DNA of 64,000 nucleotides, from positions 385,334-449,333 of the forward strand of contig ML213507.1 in assembly GCA_004369045.1 (NCBI GenBank), written 5' to 3'. Numbering within the stretch: the stretch's first letter is position 1; each line of letters begins with the position of its first letter. A model generated the notes under the pieces. That model was given only the letters and a program-made list of their open reading frames with translations. It was not told the origin of the DNA and did no database searches. This stretch comes from Heliocybe sulcata. Lineage: Eukaryota; Basidiomycota; Agaricomycetes; Gloeophyllales; Gloeophyllaceae. Position numbers and translations under genes: made by a program. Of the stretch, positions 34,679 through 45,952 are shown one piece after another.

Positions 34679-36423
34679 ATGTATCCTTCGGCGAACAACT
34701 ATTCCTCCTCCGCGTCCGGTCCCTACCGGGACTACCACAATGTCTACTATGGGAGGTGAGCGCCATCGTCCATATTACCCAGAACGTATGAGCTTAGTCG
34801 CTACTACAGCTCCAATGGGCCAGTCCTGAGATCGCCTATGGACAATAAGCCACCTGTCCCTGCGTTCCGGAAGAGTTCTTTGCTCTTTGGCAGTCCAGAA
34901 GACGTCTGGATGCCGACTTGCACAGATTCCTTCTCTTCGTTATATGGCCAAGACTCCCTGGCCACCATCGATGATGCCCTTTACCAACCCGTGCGTACAT
35001 ATATTTCTGCTCCACGACGACCGTCTGACGCTTTCCCCGCTAGCACGTGGAACGTATAGACCGGATGCAAGACGACCCTTCGTCGCCTATGCTGTCGTCG
35101 GAGTCCAGTACCCCGGACTGGTCTTCATCCTCTCTATCATCTGTTGGCTCATCTCCCGCTATGTTCGGCTACGATGTTATATCGCTCAGTGCCTCTCCAT
35201 GCACGGACCTCGACGGGGGATGCCTCAATGCACCAGATCCAGTGGGAACGCTCGAGGATTTATTCCCCGGCGCTATTAATCTACCCGAAGAACCCTTGTA
35301 CGGCGATGATCCGTATGGTCCTAGCATCTACGCGACCCCAGGTTCTCCAGTCTCATCGCAGCCTGTCTCTCCACAAGCATTGCCCGGCAGCGCGAGTCAG
35401 CAATCTGGCCTCCCCTCCCAATCGTCTTCCATGGGTACTCGTCCACTTCACCTCCCGAGTCCGGGTCAGCATCACAAAGAGAGTGCATCCTCGCCTTCGC
35501 TCCAGGACCATCCGCCCTCTTCGTCGGATAGTCCGTCCAGTCCAGAGATTTCGAGCTCTTGGACCTCGCCTGACTCCCCTATGACGGAGTTAAGCGAGGA
35601 TGAGCCTGACGTTCTCATGGACGCCACACCGACTTCAGAAGGTGCTACTGCGGCAGGTCATTTCCAAAGTTCCCTTGCTCTCGCAACGTCATCCTTCTCG
35701 CATCTCTCTGCTGAGAGCTCGTTGTCGTCGCCGCCCACGACCACTGGATGCCGGCGTTCGCCACGCGTGTCCAGCCAGTTGAAGTCAGGCTCGACTTCTG
35801 GGCCAACGAGGAAGCGAGCCTCCAGGACGAGAAACGTTCGGGAAAGAGACGACTGTGATCATCTTGCAATGGCTGCATCTCCGTTGCCTTCTCCATTTGA
35901 TGTGGAAGCTCTTCCGGAAGCGTCGTCATCGTCCTCCGGGTTCGTCCGTCGTACCGCGCGACGAGCGATCCCTCGCCATCCTTATGCGAGAGATCTACTT
36001 TCGGACAGCGAAGACGAGTATTACCCGACACCGAAGAAGTCTTCTAAGGGGAAGAGCAAGGTTATCGACGAGGACGAAGACGACTACGGAAATTCGAGCT
36101 CTTCTTATCTCGGCGAGCCTTCTGCACCATCGCAGCCGTCTCGAAAGCAGAAGGGCAAGGCGAAGGCGAAAGAGCACCGAATCTATCGCTGCACCTTACC
36201 AGGATGCCACGAGATCTTCAAGAAGGAGTATGAACGGAGACGTCATGAGCTCTGCGCCCTCAAGCATAACCCGAGACAGCGAGTGTGTCCCCAAGCGGGT
36301 TGTACGAAGATGTTCTCCAAGAGATGGGACGCCGTACGCCGCCACCTACTGCTGGCACATCTGCTTCCGTCTGCTGATGCCTATCGTAAGGCTTGGGCTT
36401 GGAATCGGGAATGGCGGACTTGA
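34679..36423 (+). CDS. Paired zinc-finger protein 4, probable transcription factor
   Basis: Model: exons 34679-34755, 34810-34990 and 35044-36423 (1,638 bases, 545 residues), intron phases 2 and 0. It starts MYPSANNYSSSASGPYRDY. The body is rich in Ser/Pro and acidic clusters (ELSEDEPDVLMD; LLSDSEDEYYPTPKK) with a basic CRRSPRVSSQLK segment like those of genes 1 and 3. The C-terminal finger pair differs from the others by C-x4-C spacing: CTLPGCHEIFKKEYERRRH and CPQAGCTKMFSKRWDAVRRH, the second closing with a standard H-x4-H. That makes it the most divergent of the four or the closest to a classical C2H2 type. Likely nuclear regulator. Targets unknown. Confidence 0.85.
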
Positions 36424-37664
36424 AAGAGGCTACGCTTGTGACTGGCTCTACTTGGCTGCATGTATCGACGTCGGTGGCGGTTGCCAAGGTCTTGTTTGCA
36501 TGTCATTGGGCGTGCTCAGAGGATCCTGCTCCGTTGTCCTCCGCTGTATTTGTGTGTTGTATCATATATTTTTTGTGCCCTACGATGGTGCGCGTGCTAC
36601 AAAATTGGATTCTGGGCCGTTCAATTTAATTATACATAGCTATCACCCTCAGCAGGGCCGACCGCGATCCACGGTCGTGGCCCTTGTCCCGCGTTCCCGT
36701 CGCTGACCCGTCGGCAGACTGTACTTAGAAGCGGGATGCTGCAGCAGGGTCCAGGCCTAATATCTAAGCTTGATGACCAGATCTAAGAGAATCGCCCTCA
36801 TCGTTGGAGTGACACAGACAATTAATGGGCAACATCCTCTACGCAAACCTTAATGCATCAGCGCTGGGCGCTGATGCATGATGGTTTGGGCGCTGACGCG
36901 GACGGAGTGAATTGATAGGTATGCTCGACCGTCTATAGGCCCATGAGGTGCGCGCTGCAGGTTCATTCCATCAAATGGATGTGCTGCTCCTCGATTGGTA
37001 ACCTCTCATGGATCATCATTACCCTTGTATATGCCTGTTGTAAAGAGTACTAACCCGCCGTCTAGCAAGCTGAATCGAGCTTCTCAGAAAAAGAGCCACT
37101 TCCTCTCGAGCGCGATCCCGCTTGAGTTCAGACGTAAATATCATCATAACCGTCCTGTAGGCTACAAACCGCCTGAACGGTCCCAAGCTCATCTTAATCT
37201 TCTTCCATGATAAATTTCGATACTTGGGTTATCTCGGTACAACGCCACATCGTTGTTTCAACAATTAATTCTTGTTGTGCCATGATTGTCATGGGAAGTG
37301 GGCCACATATTCTCAGCCTGCAGTCTCACTTGTCCCGCCTCCAGGCCTCAATATAGCTCGACCCGTGCTCCGCCGCCTCGTCTAAGCCATTCCTTACCTC
37401 CAATTCGGTAAGACGTCCTCAGCGTTGGCTCTAGCCCGGCAGAGAAAGTCGACGGGGTGACCTACCGCCGTATCTCACTCAGCGACTCGCCTTCGTCCCC
37501 TTGACGGTGCCTTGCATGTCTCCGTCCGCGCTGCCGACTGCCTCCTGGCGCATCTATAATCTCATGATGGCCAACAATTTTGGAGTCCACAAGATCAGCA
37601 AGCAATAACATTTAAAGTCGTCAAAGTCGTAAGGTGCAAGGTATAAAAGTTAATGTCGCCTCCT
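36424..37664. other. Gene-less stretch with a perfect 12-base hairpin
   Basis: Convergent 3' ends of zinc-finger gene 4 and Mvp1. No coding region supported. It contains the hairpin at 36853-36879, listed separately. Confidence 0.5.
36853..36879. repeat. Perfect inverted repeat, 12-base arms, 3-base loop
   Basis: ATGCATCAGCGC, loop TGG, GCGCTGATGCAT. A related GGGCGCTGA follows at about 36888. It may be the foot of a small non-autonomous element or a transcript hairpin. No function shown. Confidence 0.7.
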
Positions 37665-40267
37665 TCATTCATATGGCATGTTGTCAACTGCTTCAGCAAG
37701 AGACGCCCAATTGGACGCCACGTTCTCCGAATACCCGGCCTCCTCAGTGGCAAAGGAACGAACTGTCTGCGTGAGCAGTGTGTTCTCTCTGTTGTGGAGT
37801 ATGACGCGAAGCTCATGCCACATGCTATTTGCTCTTGTCAACAAGGCTCAGAGGCATTCTGAGAGTATCGCTTACCATGCTCTGATAAACACACGTCTGT
37901 TCAACAAGTTGGTGATCTGAGCTTGATCCCGCTCGACGAGATTCGCGATGCGGTCGATCTCTTCCTGGGACCCCTCCTTCTGTGCCGCTCGCAGTCCATC
38001 GAGCTTCGTGGAATTTGTCTCCACGCGTTTCTTCAGGCGGTCCACGTTATCGCCCGAGAGGCGGTCATGGCGAATGAAGAGATCTCGCATTGCGATGTAG
38101 AGATCTCTTTGACCCTGTAACAGTGAAGATTGAGACACATACTAGAATAAATGATAGTTAACATACCTTTAGCGCCTCTAGAGTGCCGTAGAGCAAACTC
38201 CGTGTCTGATGGAGTACGTCAGAATTCGAGACCCGACGTGAGATGCAGGGGGAGAACCTACACGCTCTTCGAGCAGATCCGAATGTCTCTGTGTATGCTC
38301 TGCCACCGTAATCACACCAGCCTTAATGCCAGCGCAAAGCTCACACTCCTCGCCTCTCCAACACTGCCCATTAACCTCCACCAGCGCCCTTAGCGTGTTT
38401 GTCAACCTGGCCACATCCGACTGACCACCGAGGCCATCCATGTCAAGCGTGGTAGCGGACATAATGGAAGCGGACGACGATGGATTCAGTGCGGCAGCAA
38501 AGGACGTTCCGGATTGCGGCAGTAATGGCAATGGCAATGCGAAATGAGCCGAGAGAATGGCACGCCGCAGGTCTAGAGGGGTCCGTACCGCAGCTGACTC
38601 GCGCCTCTTTACAGCGCGCTCCGTCAAAATGCATATCTTTTGCCATTGCTCGATTAACGCGCTGATCTTGCCGCGGACGTTCCTGTGAAGGCGTCAGATT
38701 ACAGAATACGAGGAAATTGTTGTTAGGGAGATAGGTGTAGTAGCGCACTTGAGCTTTTCATCTAGATCTGAAGGGATGGCCATTTCCTCGGCCTTATCCA
38801 CTCGCTTGCTGGCGGACTCTTCGTCAAGCGAGATTGATGCTTGCTTTCTCCAAGTTTCAAAGGATGGCTCGGTGAGAAAGATTGTCAGAAGGCCATCATC
38901 CTTAATGACAGGGTGGTTACTATAAGGAGGGAAGCGATTGATGGGTGAATATGGACGCGGCGTTTCTGCTGACGCTGAACGCACATGACGAAGTTCAAGA
39001 ATCGCGCCAGTCCTCTCCTGTAGGCTTCATGAGTATACGCGTTGCGTATTCATGGACGATACGTACCTTCTCTGCTCAATGAAATTTTCGTCCGCTGCAT
39101 AGGCCAATTAGATAACAAGGAAGTGAGATAGTAGAAATGACATACGTCCAATGCGTTTAGGTGGTAGTGCAGGCAATAAACGAAAAGGGTATCGCCGCAC
39201 TAGCACATCCCATAGAAATACGAATTCAGAGTAACGACGAGGTACAGTTGCATCGCGTTGCTAAAGCGTCGCTTGTAAGTTCCAGGTGGCAATAAGGAGT
39301 CATGCTTATTGCACGTACTTCAGATTTGACATCATACACCGTGTACTTGTTCAAGATGAAGCCTCTCTGGCCCATAACTTCCACCTTCACAGTTTCTTGC
39401 TTCTTCCACCAATTTTTAGGTAGTCCGGTCCCAGCTAGAAGAGATGGCGCTCCATTTGGAGCATCTAATGCGCCGCTGATAGATCCAGGGGTCGTAGGCC
39501 CAGCGTTGGTGAACCGCGAAGCGCCCCAGGGGTCATCAGGCGCGAAACCGCTGGGAGTACCGTTCATGTTGCCACGGCCAAAGCCACTGCTGGTCTTACG
39601 ATTTCGAAAGAAATCAGAGGGGGAGGCAGTAAGGGTGCTGAGTTCGAGTTTCGGCTCGGGAAGGCTATCCTGTTGTGCCAAGGCAGCCACTCGTTCGATG
39701 CTCAAGTCTGTCTGGGCTTTAGTCACAGTTCTTGAAACACATATAATGGCTCCATACCCGAACCAGACTGCGCCAGTGCAGCAAGAGCAAGCGCTACATA
39801 GAATTCCGACGGAGATACTCGTGGACGTGAACTGACCAAGCTCACGATCTACAGTTTGCTTAGCACAGACTCCTTGGATACAAAGAATCATATTACCCTG
39901 TCGATAGTGGATGCGGAAAGGGATGAAGTGCTCAATACACGGGAAAGCGCGTTAACGGACAAGTCTCCGGTGCTCGCAGTATCAACGGCACTGAAGGCTT
40001 TGCGGTAGATTGGAGGAATGGTGGCATCCCCTGCACAGGAGTTACTAACAGTATCCAGCAATTGATTAGGAACTCCATACCAAGAACTGCTGTAAGTGCG
40101 GTGGGTACTGTATAACCTGGAGGAGGAGAAGGCGTCGGTGCAGCACTCCAAGGGTCAAGTCCGTCATATGCCGATGCCGCCAGGGGCTCGTCAACGAAGC
40201 TAGCTACACCAAAATTGTTAGATGAAGAACCGTTATACGGCTGCGATGGCCTCGGTGCGTTGAACAT
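37665..40267 (-). CDS. MVP1: Sorting nexin Mvp1 (PX-BAR, SNX8-like)
   Basis: Multi-exon gene starting MFNAPRPSQPYNGSSSN at 40267 and ending AEAVDNMPYE-stop at 37665. After a low-complexity N terminus (SAAPTPSPPPGYT) comes an EF-hand/EH-like stretch (PPIYRKAFSAVDTASTGDLS). The PX domain follows, binding phosphatidylinositol 3-phosphate: KNWWKKQETVKVEVMGQRGF, then NKYTVYDVKSE, RRYSEFVFLWDVLVRRYPF and LLPALPPKRIG, which contain the conserved RRYSEF and PPK positions. The C-terminal half is helical and BAR-like (SALIEQWQKICI; RDLFIRHDRLSGDNVDRLKKR; ANLVERDQAQITNLLNRR). Mvp1 works on endosomes in membrane-protein recycling and vacuolar sorting. About ten short introns. Start lies 170 bases from the divergent Prp4 start. 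Confidence 0.93.
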
Positions 40268-40437
40268 CGTATCGCGCAGTGGATAGAGTGGCCGATACAG
40301 AACAAGTTCGAGTTGGATGATGGAGGAGGCAGCCTTGTGGCTGCGGCTAAGCGAGCGCGTCTCCTTTCACCGAACCATATCCTCATTCCTCCTCCCCTTC
40401 GGGTACCTCGCTGCTGCGTATTCGCGGCTCTTCAAAA
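40268..40437. promoter_or_regulatory. Bidirectional promoter between MVP1 and PRP4
   Basis: Only 170 bases separate the two divergent start codons, so both promoters must share this piece or extend into the neighbouring 5' regions. No clear TATA box on either strand, which fits housekeeping genes. Confidence 0.6.
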
Positions 40438-42440
40438 TGTCTGAATTAACGCTCGATACGCTCGTCGACGACAATAACTATCTGGGTTCCGAGAGGGCTA
40501 GGCTCGAGAACAAGGCTATCCTCGATGAGCTCGAACGCAAGAAAAAGGCGCGGAGCATGGCCGTGCCTACAGATGATAATCGCGTCAAGGCGCGTCTGAG
40601 GGAGCTGGGAGAGCCTATAACGTTGTTCGGCGAACGGGTATGGAATAGTTCGATGTGCTCTCTGCGTGGCACTCAGTGGTTTTAGGCGGCCGATCGACGT
40701 GACCGTCTCATTTACGTTCTGTCCGAAATACAAGCTGCCAAAGGCGACGATGCCATGCAACTGGACGAGGAATCTCCTTCCGAAGATGAGGAGGAGGAAG
40801 AGGTACGTCGCACGACTTCGGCACCTATGACAGCAGCTCTTACCCCGCCGCATCCACCTGTAGCAAGAAGAGTTCTACACGCCAGGCACCCTCGAGTTGC
40901 GCGAAGCCCGAAGACGATTAGCAGAATATTCCCTGCCGAGGTTGGATTTTGTCACCGATAGGATGCGACAGATAGGTGCTTACTAGTCTCCGTCACTTTG
41001 CCCGTTGCAGAGCTCAAAAGCGGGTCGCCCAGCAGCGCATAGACAGCAAACTCTCTCTCGGAAGGATCATTGATATGCGCAAGAAGATCTTCGCGGAAGT
41101 GAAGGTGCGTATCTAACATTACGAATCTCAAGAGGAGATTGATACTACGGTATCGACCAGGCTTTCGCCAATCTCGGCTCCCAAATCGGAGATGAACGCC
41201 CCATCGCACAAGTGCGTTTCGCCCCTAACAGCGAGATCCTGGCCACAGGTAGCTGGTCCGGGAACGTAAAACTGTGGAATATACCCTCATGTACGCCTAT
41301 CAAGACATTACGAGGTACGCTGCCATATCCGTCCGGTCATTTGGAGCTCCTTCCACGATTGACGAATAGATCTGCGCCTATAAGGACATAGTGATCGAGT
41401 GGGCGGGGTCGCCTGGCATCCTCAAGCTACTCTGACGCAAAGCAAAGATGCCGTCAACCTGGTTAGCGGGGCAGGAGACATGAGTCTTCATCTCTGGTCA
41501 CTCAATAGGTACTAGGGCGTCTTACTAGTCTGGTCAGAGTATTCTGACCATCCGTGTTCTCATTAGTGATACTCCGCTGGCGACACTCAAGGGGCACGCC
41601 GACCGCGTATGTCGAGTAGCATTCCATCCATGCGGCGACTATGTCGCCTCCGCCTCCTTCGATACCACCTGGCGTCTTTGGGACGTTGCCACACAGCGAG
41701 AGCTACTTCTTCAGGAAGGTCATTCCAAGGAGGTATACACAGTGGAGTTCCAAAATGACGGTGCTCTGGTTGCTTCAGGGTCGGTGTTTAGATGAATGCA
41801 GGTGGACATTCTTCTGACGCATGCTTTGCAGGGGTCTGGACGCTATTGGCCGTGTATGGGACTTACGGACTGGCAGAACCGCCATGGTACTGGACGGCCA
41901 TGTCCAAGCGATCCTTTCAGCATGCTTTTCGCCGAACGGGTAGGTTCTCATTCTTAGATACCAGCCGTCGACTTACTGGGCGCTAGATATCAGGTAGCAA
42001 CAGGTGCCGGGGATGACACAATCCGCATATGGGACATGCGATCATTAAGAGCCCTCTACACTATCCCTGCCCACACATCCAACGTCGCAGACGTGCGGTT
42101 CTTCCGCAATACCGACGTGCCCCTACCGACAGCACGCAAGGACGCCCCCATCGGCGACGTCGATATGAGTGACCCAGACGTTAAGCCTGCTGACCCAGAC
42201 GATAACGCCACAAAGACTGAAGAAGAATGGAGGTACCGTTCTGGGTCGTACCTCGTCAGCGCAGGCTACGACGGCTTCGTGAAACTCTGGAGCGCGGACG
42301 ACTGGCAGTTACTCCGTACCCTGCCAACGGACTCGAGCAAGGTCATGTCCGTCGACCTGTCTGCCGATGCTAAGTACCTCGTTTCGGGCACATATAACCG
42401 TAACTTCCAATTATTCGCACCAGAGGATGTTCTCAGCTAG
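40438..42440 (+). CDS. PRP4: U4/U6 small nuclear ribonucleoprotein Prp4 (WD40)
   Basis: Component of the U4/U6.U5 tri-snRNP, needed for spliceosome assembly in the nucleus. It starts [17 protein letters not shown]. The N-terminal splicing-factor motif reads [18 protein letters not shown], followed after an intron by [16 protein letters not shown] and an acidic run. A linker ([30 protein letters not shown]) leads into about seven WD40 repeats, among them [73 protein letters not shown] and [19 protein letters not shown]. It ends [14 protein letters not shown]. About eight introns. An in-frame ATG at 40317 would add 40 residues, but the family starts at or near the methionine chosen. Its 3' end is 100 bases from the convergent Mbp1-type gene. 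Confidence 0.94.
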
Positions 42441-42540
42441 ACGGATATCATTAGGGAATGATGCTGTGAATAATACAGTTGACGTGCGGACTAAATAGAT
42501 AATAAGACACAGCGAAGATATGAAACAGAGCGAGTAGCGG

Positions 42541-45388
42541 TCATATGACATTGTCCCGAACCTGAGAGATCATCAGCTCGGAAGCAACCTAAGCAGAAAT
42601 ATGGAATCAGTACCTTTTGCATGAACCCCGAGACACGTCCAATGTCCACAATTTGTGCTTCACTCTCAACAGCCACCAGTAAGTCGTCAAGCAGCTACAG
42701 GTGTATATGTCAGCGGAGCCTCGACACATGGGGGATAATCGACTTACAACTTCAACCCTATCAAAGGGTATTCCTGTACAAAGAGCAACAATCTTCTTGC
42801 ACTGGAAGGCCTTCTCGGCGCTCGCACCCCGTAGTGAACTGAGCCTCTCTTCTAAGAGCTTCTCAATCCGCTCATGCCACATCTTCAGCCTCCGTAACCG
42901 TATCAAATTGACAGAGCTATCCGACATCGGTATCGTCGGCTCCGCATCCAAGTTAAACGATAGATCCACAGTGCCGCCTAGCGCAGCCATAGTCGAATTA
43001 TGCCCCCGCCACTGGAACGCAGGACCAGCCGTGGACCGGGCATCCCGCCCCTGCAAGTCTGTTCGGCCAGTATAGTCAAACTTGTCCTCGTCCCCGAGAG
43101 CCTTCTGCAGATTCCGCGTCCGGTGGCCGAGCTGCTCGAGCTCGCCCAGCTTTTTATTCCACTCTCCGATTTGCTTACGCCCTCCAGCCAGCTCGCGCGT
43201 GGCCACTTGTAAGTGGATCTTCGCCGCTTCCAATTGTTCGGTCTTGACTTTGATTTCACCAGAGAACTCATCACGCAGACCTTGGATTATGGAGGTCATA
43301 TCTGGATACGCAAATGTAAGCACATTGTATGCGAACTAAATCTGAACACACCGACCATGAATAATATTATCGCTCTTCTGTACAGGTAAGGAGGGTCCAC
43401 TGCGTAATGACGAGAGAATGTCAGACGTCCGAGTAGCACCTCCTAGTTCCTGCGGATATGCGTGAGTTGCCATATAGATGTTCGAAGAGTAAGCAAAATA
43501 CCTCCACTTCGACACCAAAGTCAGCTGGCCGCAAACCAAGCTTATTGGGCAGCACTCGATTCGCCCCAATATCCAAGAACGTCCGTACCAAACTGCGGTT
43601 GCCAACCCTCGCCGCGATATTCAAGGCCGTATCCCCATACTCATCCTGCAAATCCACGATCAACCTAAAATCACCCTGGTACTGCTGCACAATCCAGAAA
43701 AATATCTGATCCAGGTAATATCGTGCCGCCATCGTCCGGCCCTTGACACCCGCCAGTGCGACAATATGGTGCAGCACCGACTTGTGCGCCGAGTCGAGTG
43801 TGAATATCGACTCGGACAGAGCAGCCAAGAGAGCTGGGAAGGTCTGCATGTCCGCATTGTAAGTAGCCAGGCATGCGCGCATGAGCGGTGTCTCGCCACC
43901 GTAGTTCCCCCGGTGCACATCCGCACCGGCTTTGACGAGTGCGTCCACGGTGTGCAGGCGGGCCATGCTCGCTGCCATGTGGAGTGCCGTGTGCCCTTGG
44001 TCATCTAGGACAAGGTCTGGGTCGAAAGTAAGCGACGGATTATCCGGCGTGATGTCGTGCAGGGCGTCCAGCACAAGCCTGGGCTCATCGAACTGGCATA
44101 TGCCGGCGACAATAGTGAGCCGCCGCTCATCCCTGAGAGGCGCAGCTGGGTCAATATTACGCCCCACAGAGGGCTTCGTCGCAAATCGTGCTGCCCCCTT
44201 CTTCAATGGCCCAGACGCATCCTTGCCATTCGTAAGAAGGCCTGTGGCCGGCAAATTAGAGGGACCAGCAACGCCATTGACAGATGACTGAATTGACGCT
44301 CGCGAGGCTGGTCTCTGAGACGCAAAGACCCCATTGCGCGACTGAGGGCGCACTGGAGCCTCTTGAGACCCTGGCGGTGTTGGCTCCTGACGAGGCCGTT
44401 TCGACGGTGATTGTCCATTTTCAGTGCGTTGCGATGACGAGGATTGCGGTCGGGATGTGTCCGCCATCTGGATATCCGGCGAAGGCTCCAACGTTGATCG
44501 GGATGGCTGTGCTGATAAGTAAGAGGGAGCATCTGCGGACGATCCGACATCCAGTTCAGAGTGAGCCCTCTTTAGTGATTGTTGGCTAGGTGGTGGCGTC
44601 GGAGACTGCACACCAGAGAACGGTGATCCAGGGATTTGATGTAAACTGCCGCCAGGTGACTGGAAAAGGCCCATACGAGAGGCGGGCAGCGAGGATGTCG
44701 ATGGAGTAAAAAGGCCTTGTGCTCTACCCTGGTTGAGTAGTCGCAGAGCCGACCCGGGCATGATTGGTGGCGGCGCCAGGTTGGTGGGCAGCTGGAAACC
44801 TCCTGCGGGCATGCCAGGGAAACTGGAAGCCGCAGATAACGGTCTCGGAGAGGGTGTCACAGTATGATGAGCGACAGTTTGTAATGGGTTCTGAAGAGTA
44901 TTGGTGCTAACCACGGGCTGGAAGTCGAACAACGGGGCTAGAAGAGGGGCAACACCATATTGTCTTGCAATGTCACGGCCACGGTCCAAGGGTATCCTAT
45001 TCGGAAGGGATCAAGGTCTAACTAGACTTAACAAGCAGAGCAGCTCTTACCATGTCCCTTGGTATTTACCGTACCCACCCTGAACAATCTCGTGTTTACC
45101 TGGCAATATCTCTTTCTCCAGGATTTTCGTTCTACGCCCTTTGTCGACACCCGCCACCTTCAGTATCTGGGTGGCATTGACATAGGAGTCTGTCCGCCGT
45201 CGCATGACCGCAATGCCTCTGACCATGCATTCGTAAACCTGCAGGGCGCGCCGCGCGACGCGACGTGGGAGGGTCAGATCAGAACGCGATCCCACTGCGA
45301 AACTGGGACTAACCTGTACTGAGGAGTAGACAGCATTGTAAATCTTGACTGGAGGGGCCTGACCCGCTGCTCTCTGAGCGACCTGCAT
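42541..45388 (-). CDS. MBP1: APSES-domain transcription factor, Mbp1 type
   Basis: DNA-binding subunit of the MBF-type G1/S regulator. It starts [19 protein letters not shown], then after a short intron the APSES (KilA-N) domain: [40 protein letters not shown] and [21 protein letters not shown] Ser/Pro/Gln-rich linker of about 200 residues contains [11 protein letters not shown]-like basic patches. Ankyrin repeats follow ([54 protein letters not shown]). The C terminus has a coiled coil ([33 protein letters not shown]) and a heterodimerisation-type tail ending VRDNVI-stop at 42541. The presence of the APSES domain argues for Mbp1 rather than Swi6. The exact start could lie in a further upstream exon. 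Convergent with Prp4, 100 bases apart. Confidence 0.9.
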
Positions 45389-45862
45389 TGCGAAACCGAG
45401 GGAACGCGCTTGACGAGGAGGATGTCACCAGACGCGCAGGACAGCGCGCGCTGCGTCACGCGTGCGAATTTCGAACTGCACGCGTCGTCGGCGCTTGTGG
45501 CCAACTGCCCGACGGCAACTGTGGCTTTCTCAGGGTCGAGACGTCGACTGCCTACGATTCTCGGTCGCATACATGCTGACAAAATACGGACTGGTACATT
45601 CGGTATCAGCCTAAGTGGTATGATCCTCAGGACCGTCTACTTCGAATCGGGAATAGATCAAGGGCTGCCCTGTAATGACCGACAGATATCTCGCTCGATG
45701 AGGATGTTAGCGGTCGTCAAGCTTGCCCCTGGCTACGCAATAGGTGGCAAAGTGCATGACCACGTTTGATTGCCTGGCTCTGTATGTGTGGCACGGAAGC
45801 ATTATGCTTACACAGCTCGCTTCATCGTGTGGCCTGCGCCGCTCTCGCCACAGTCTTCCACG
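45389..45862. other. Divergent promoter stretch between the Mbp1-type and F-box genes
   Basis: No gene supported. A minus-strand frame at 45274-45582 overlaps the first exon in another frame and has no motif. Confidence 0.5.
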
Positions 45863-45870
45863 TATAAAAG
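45863..45870 (+). promoter_or_regulatory. TATA box of F-box gene 1
   Basis: TATAAAAG, 90 bases upstream of the ATG at 45953 and about 190 bases upstream of the next in-frame ATG. This favours the earlier start. Confidence 0.6.
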
Positions 45871-45952
45871 GTGAGTATTCTACACACAAAGCCCGCAGGG
45901 TACTCTCCTTCTTTACCCTTCCAAACAGGTGCCCCTCTTCTCCTCACCAAAT

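Noticed and set aside
13005-36423. The hydrolase/zinc-finger region as a secondary-metabolite cluster
   Set aside because: No polyketide synthase, peptide synthetase, terpene synthase, P450 or transporter core is present.
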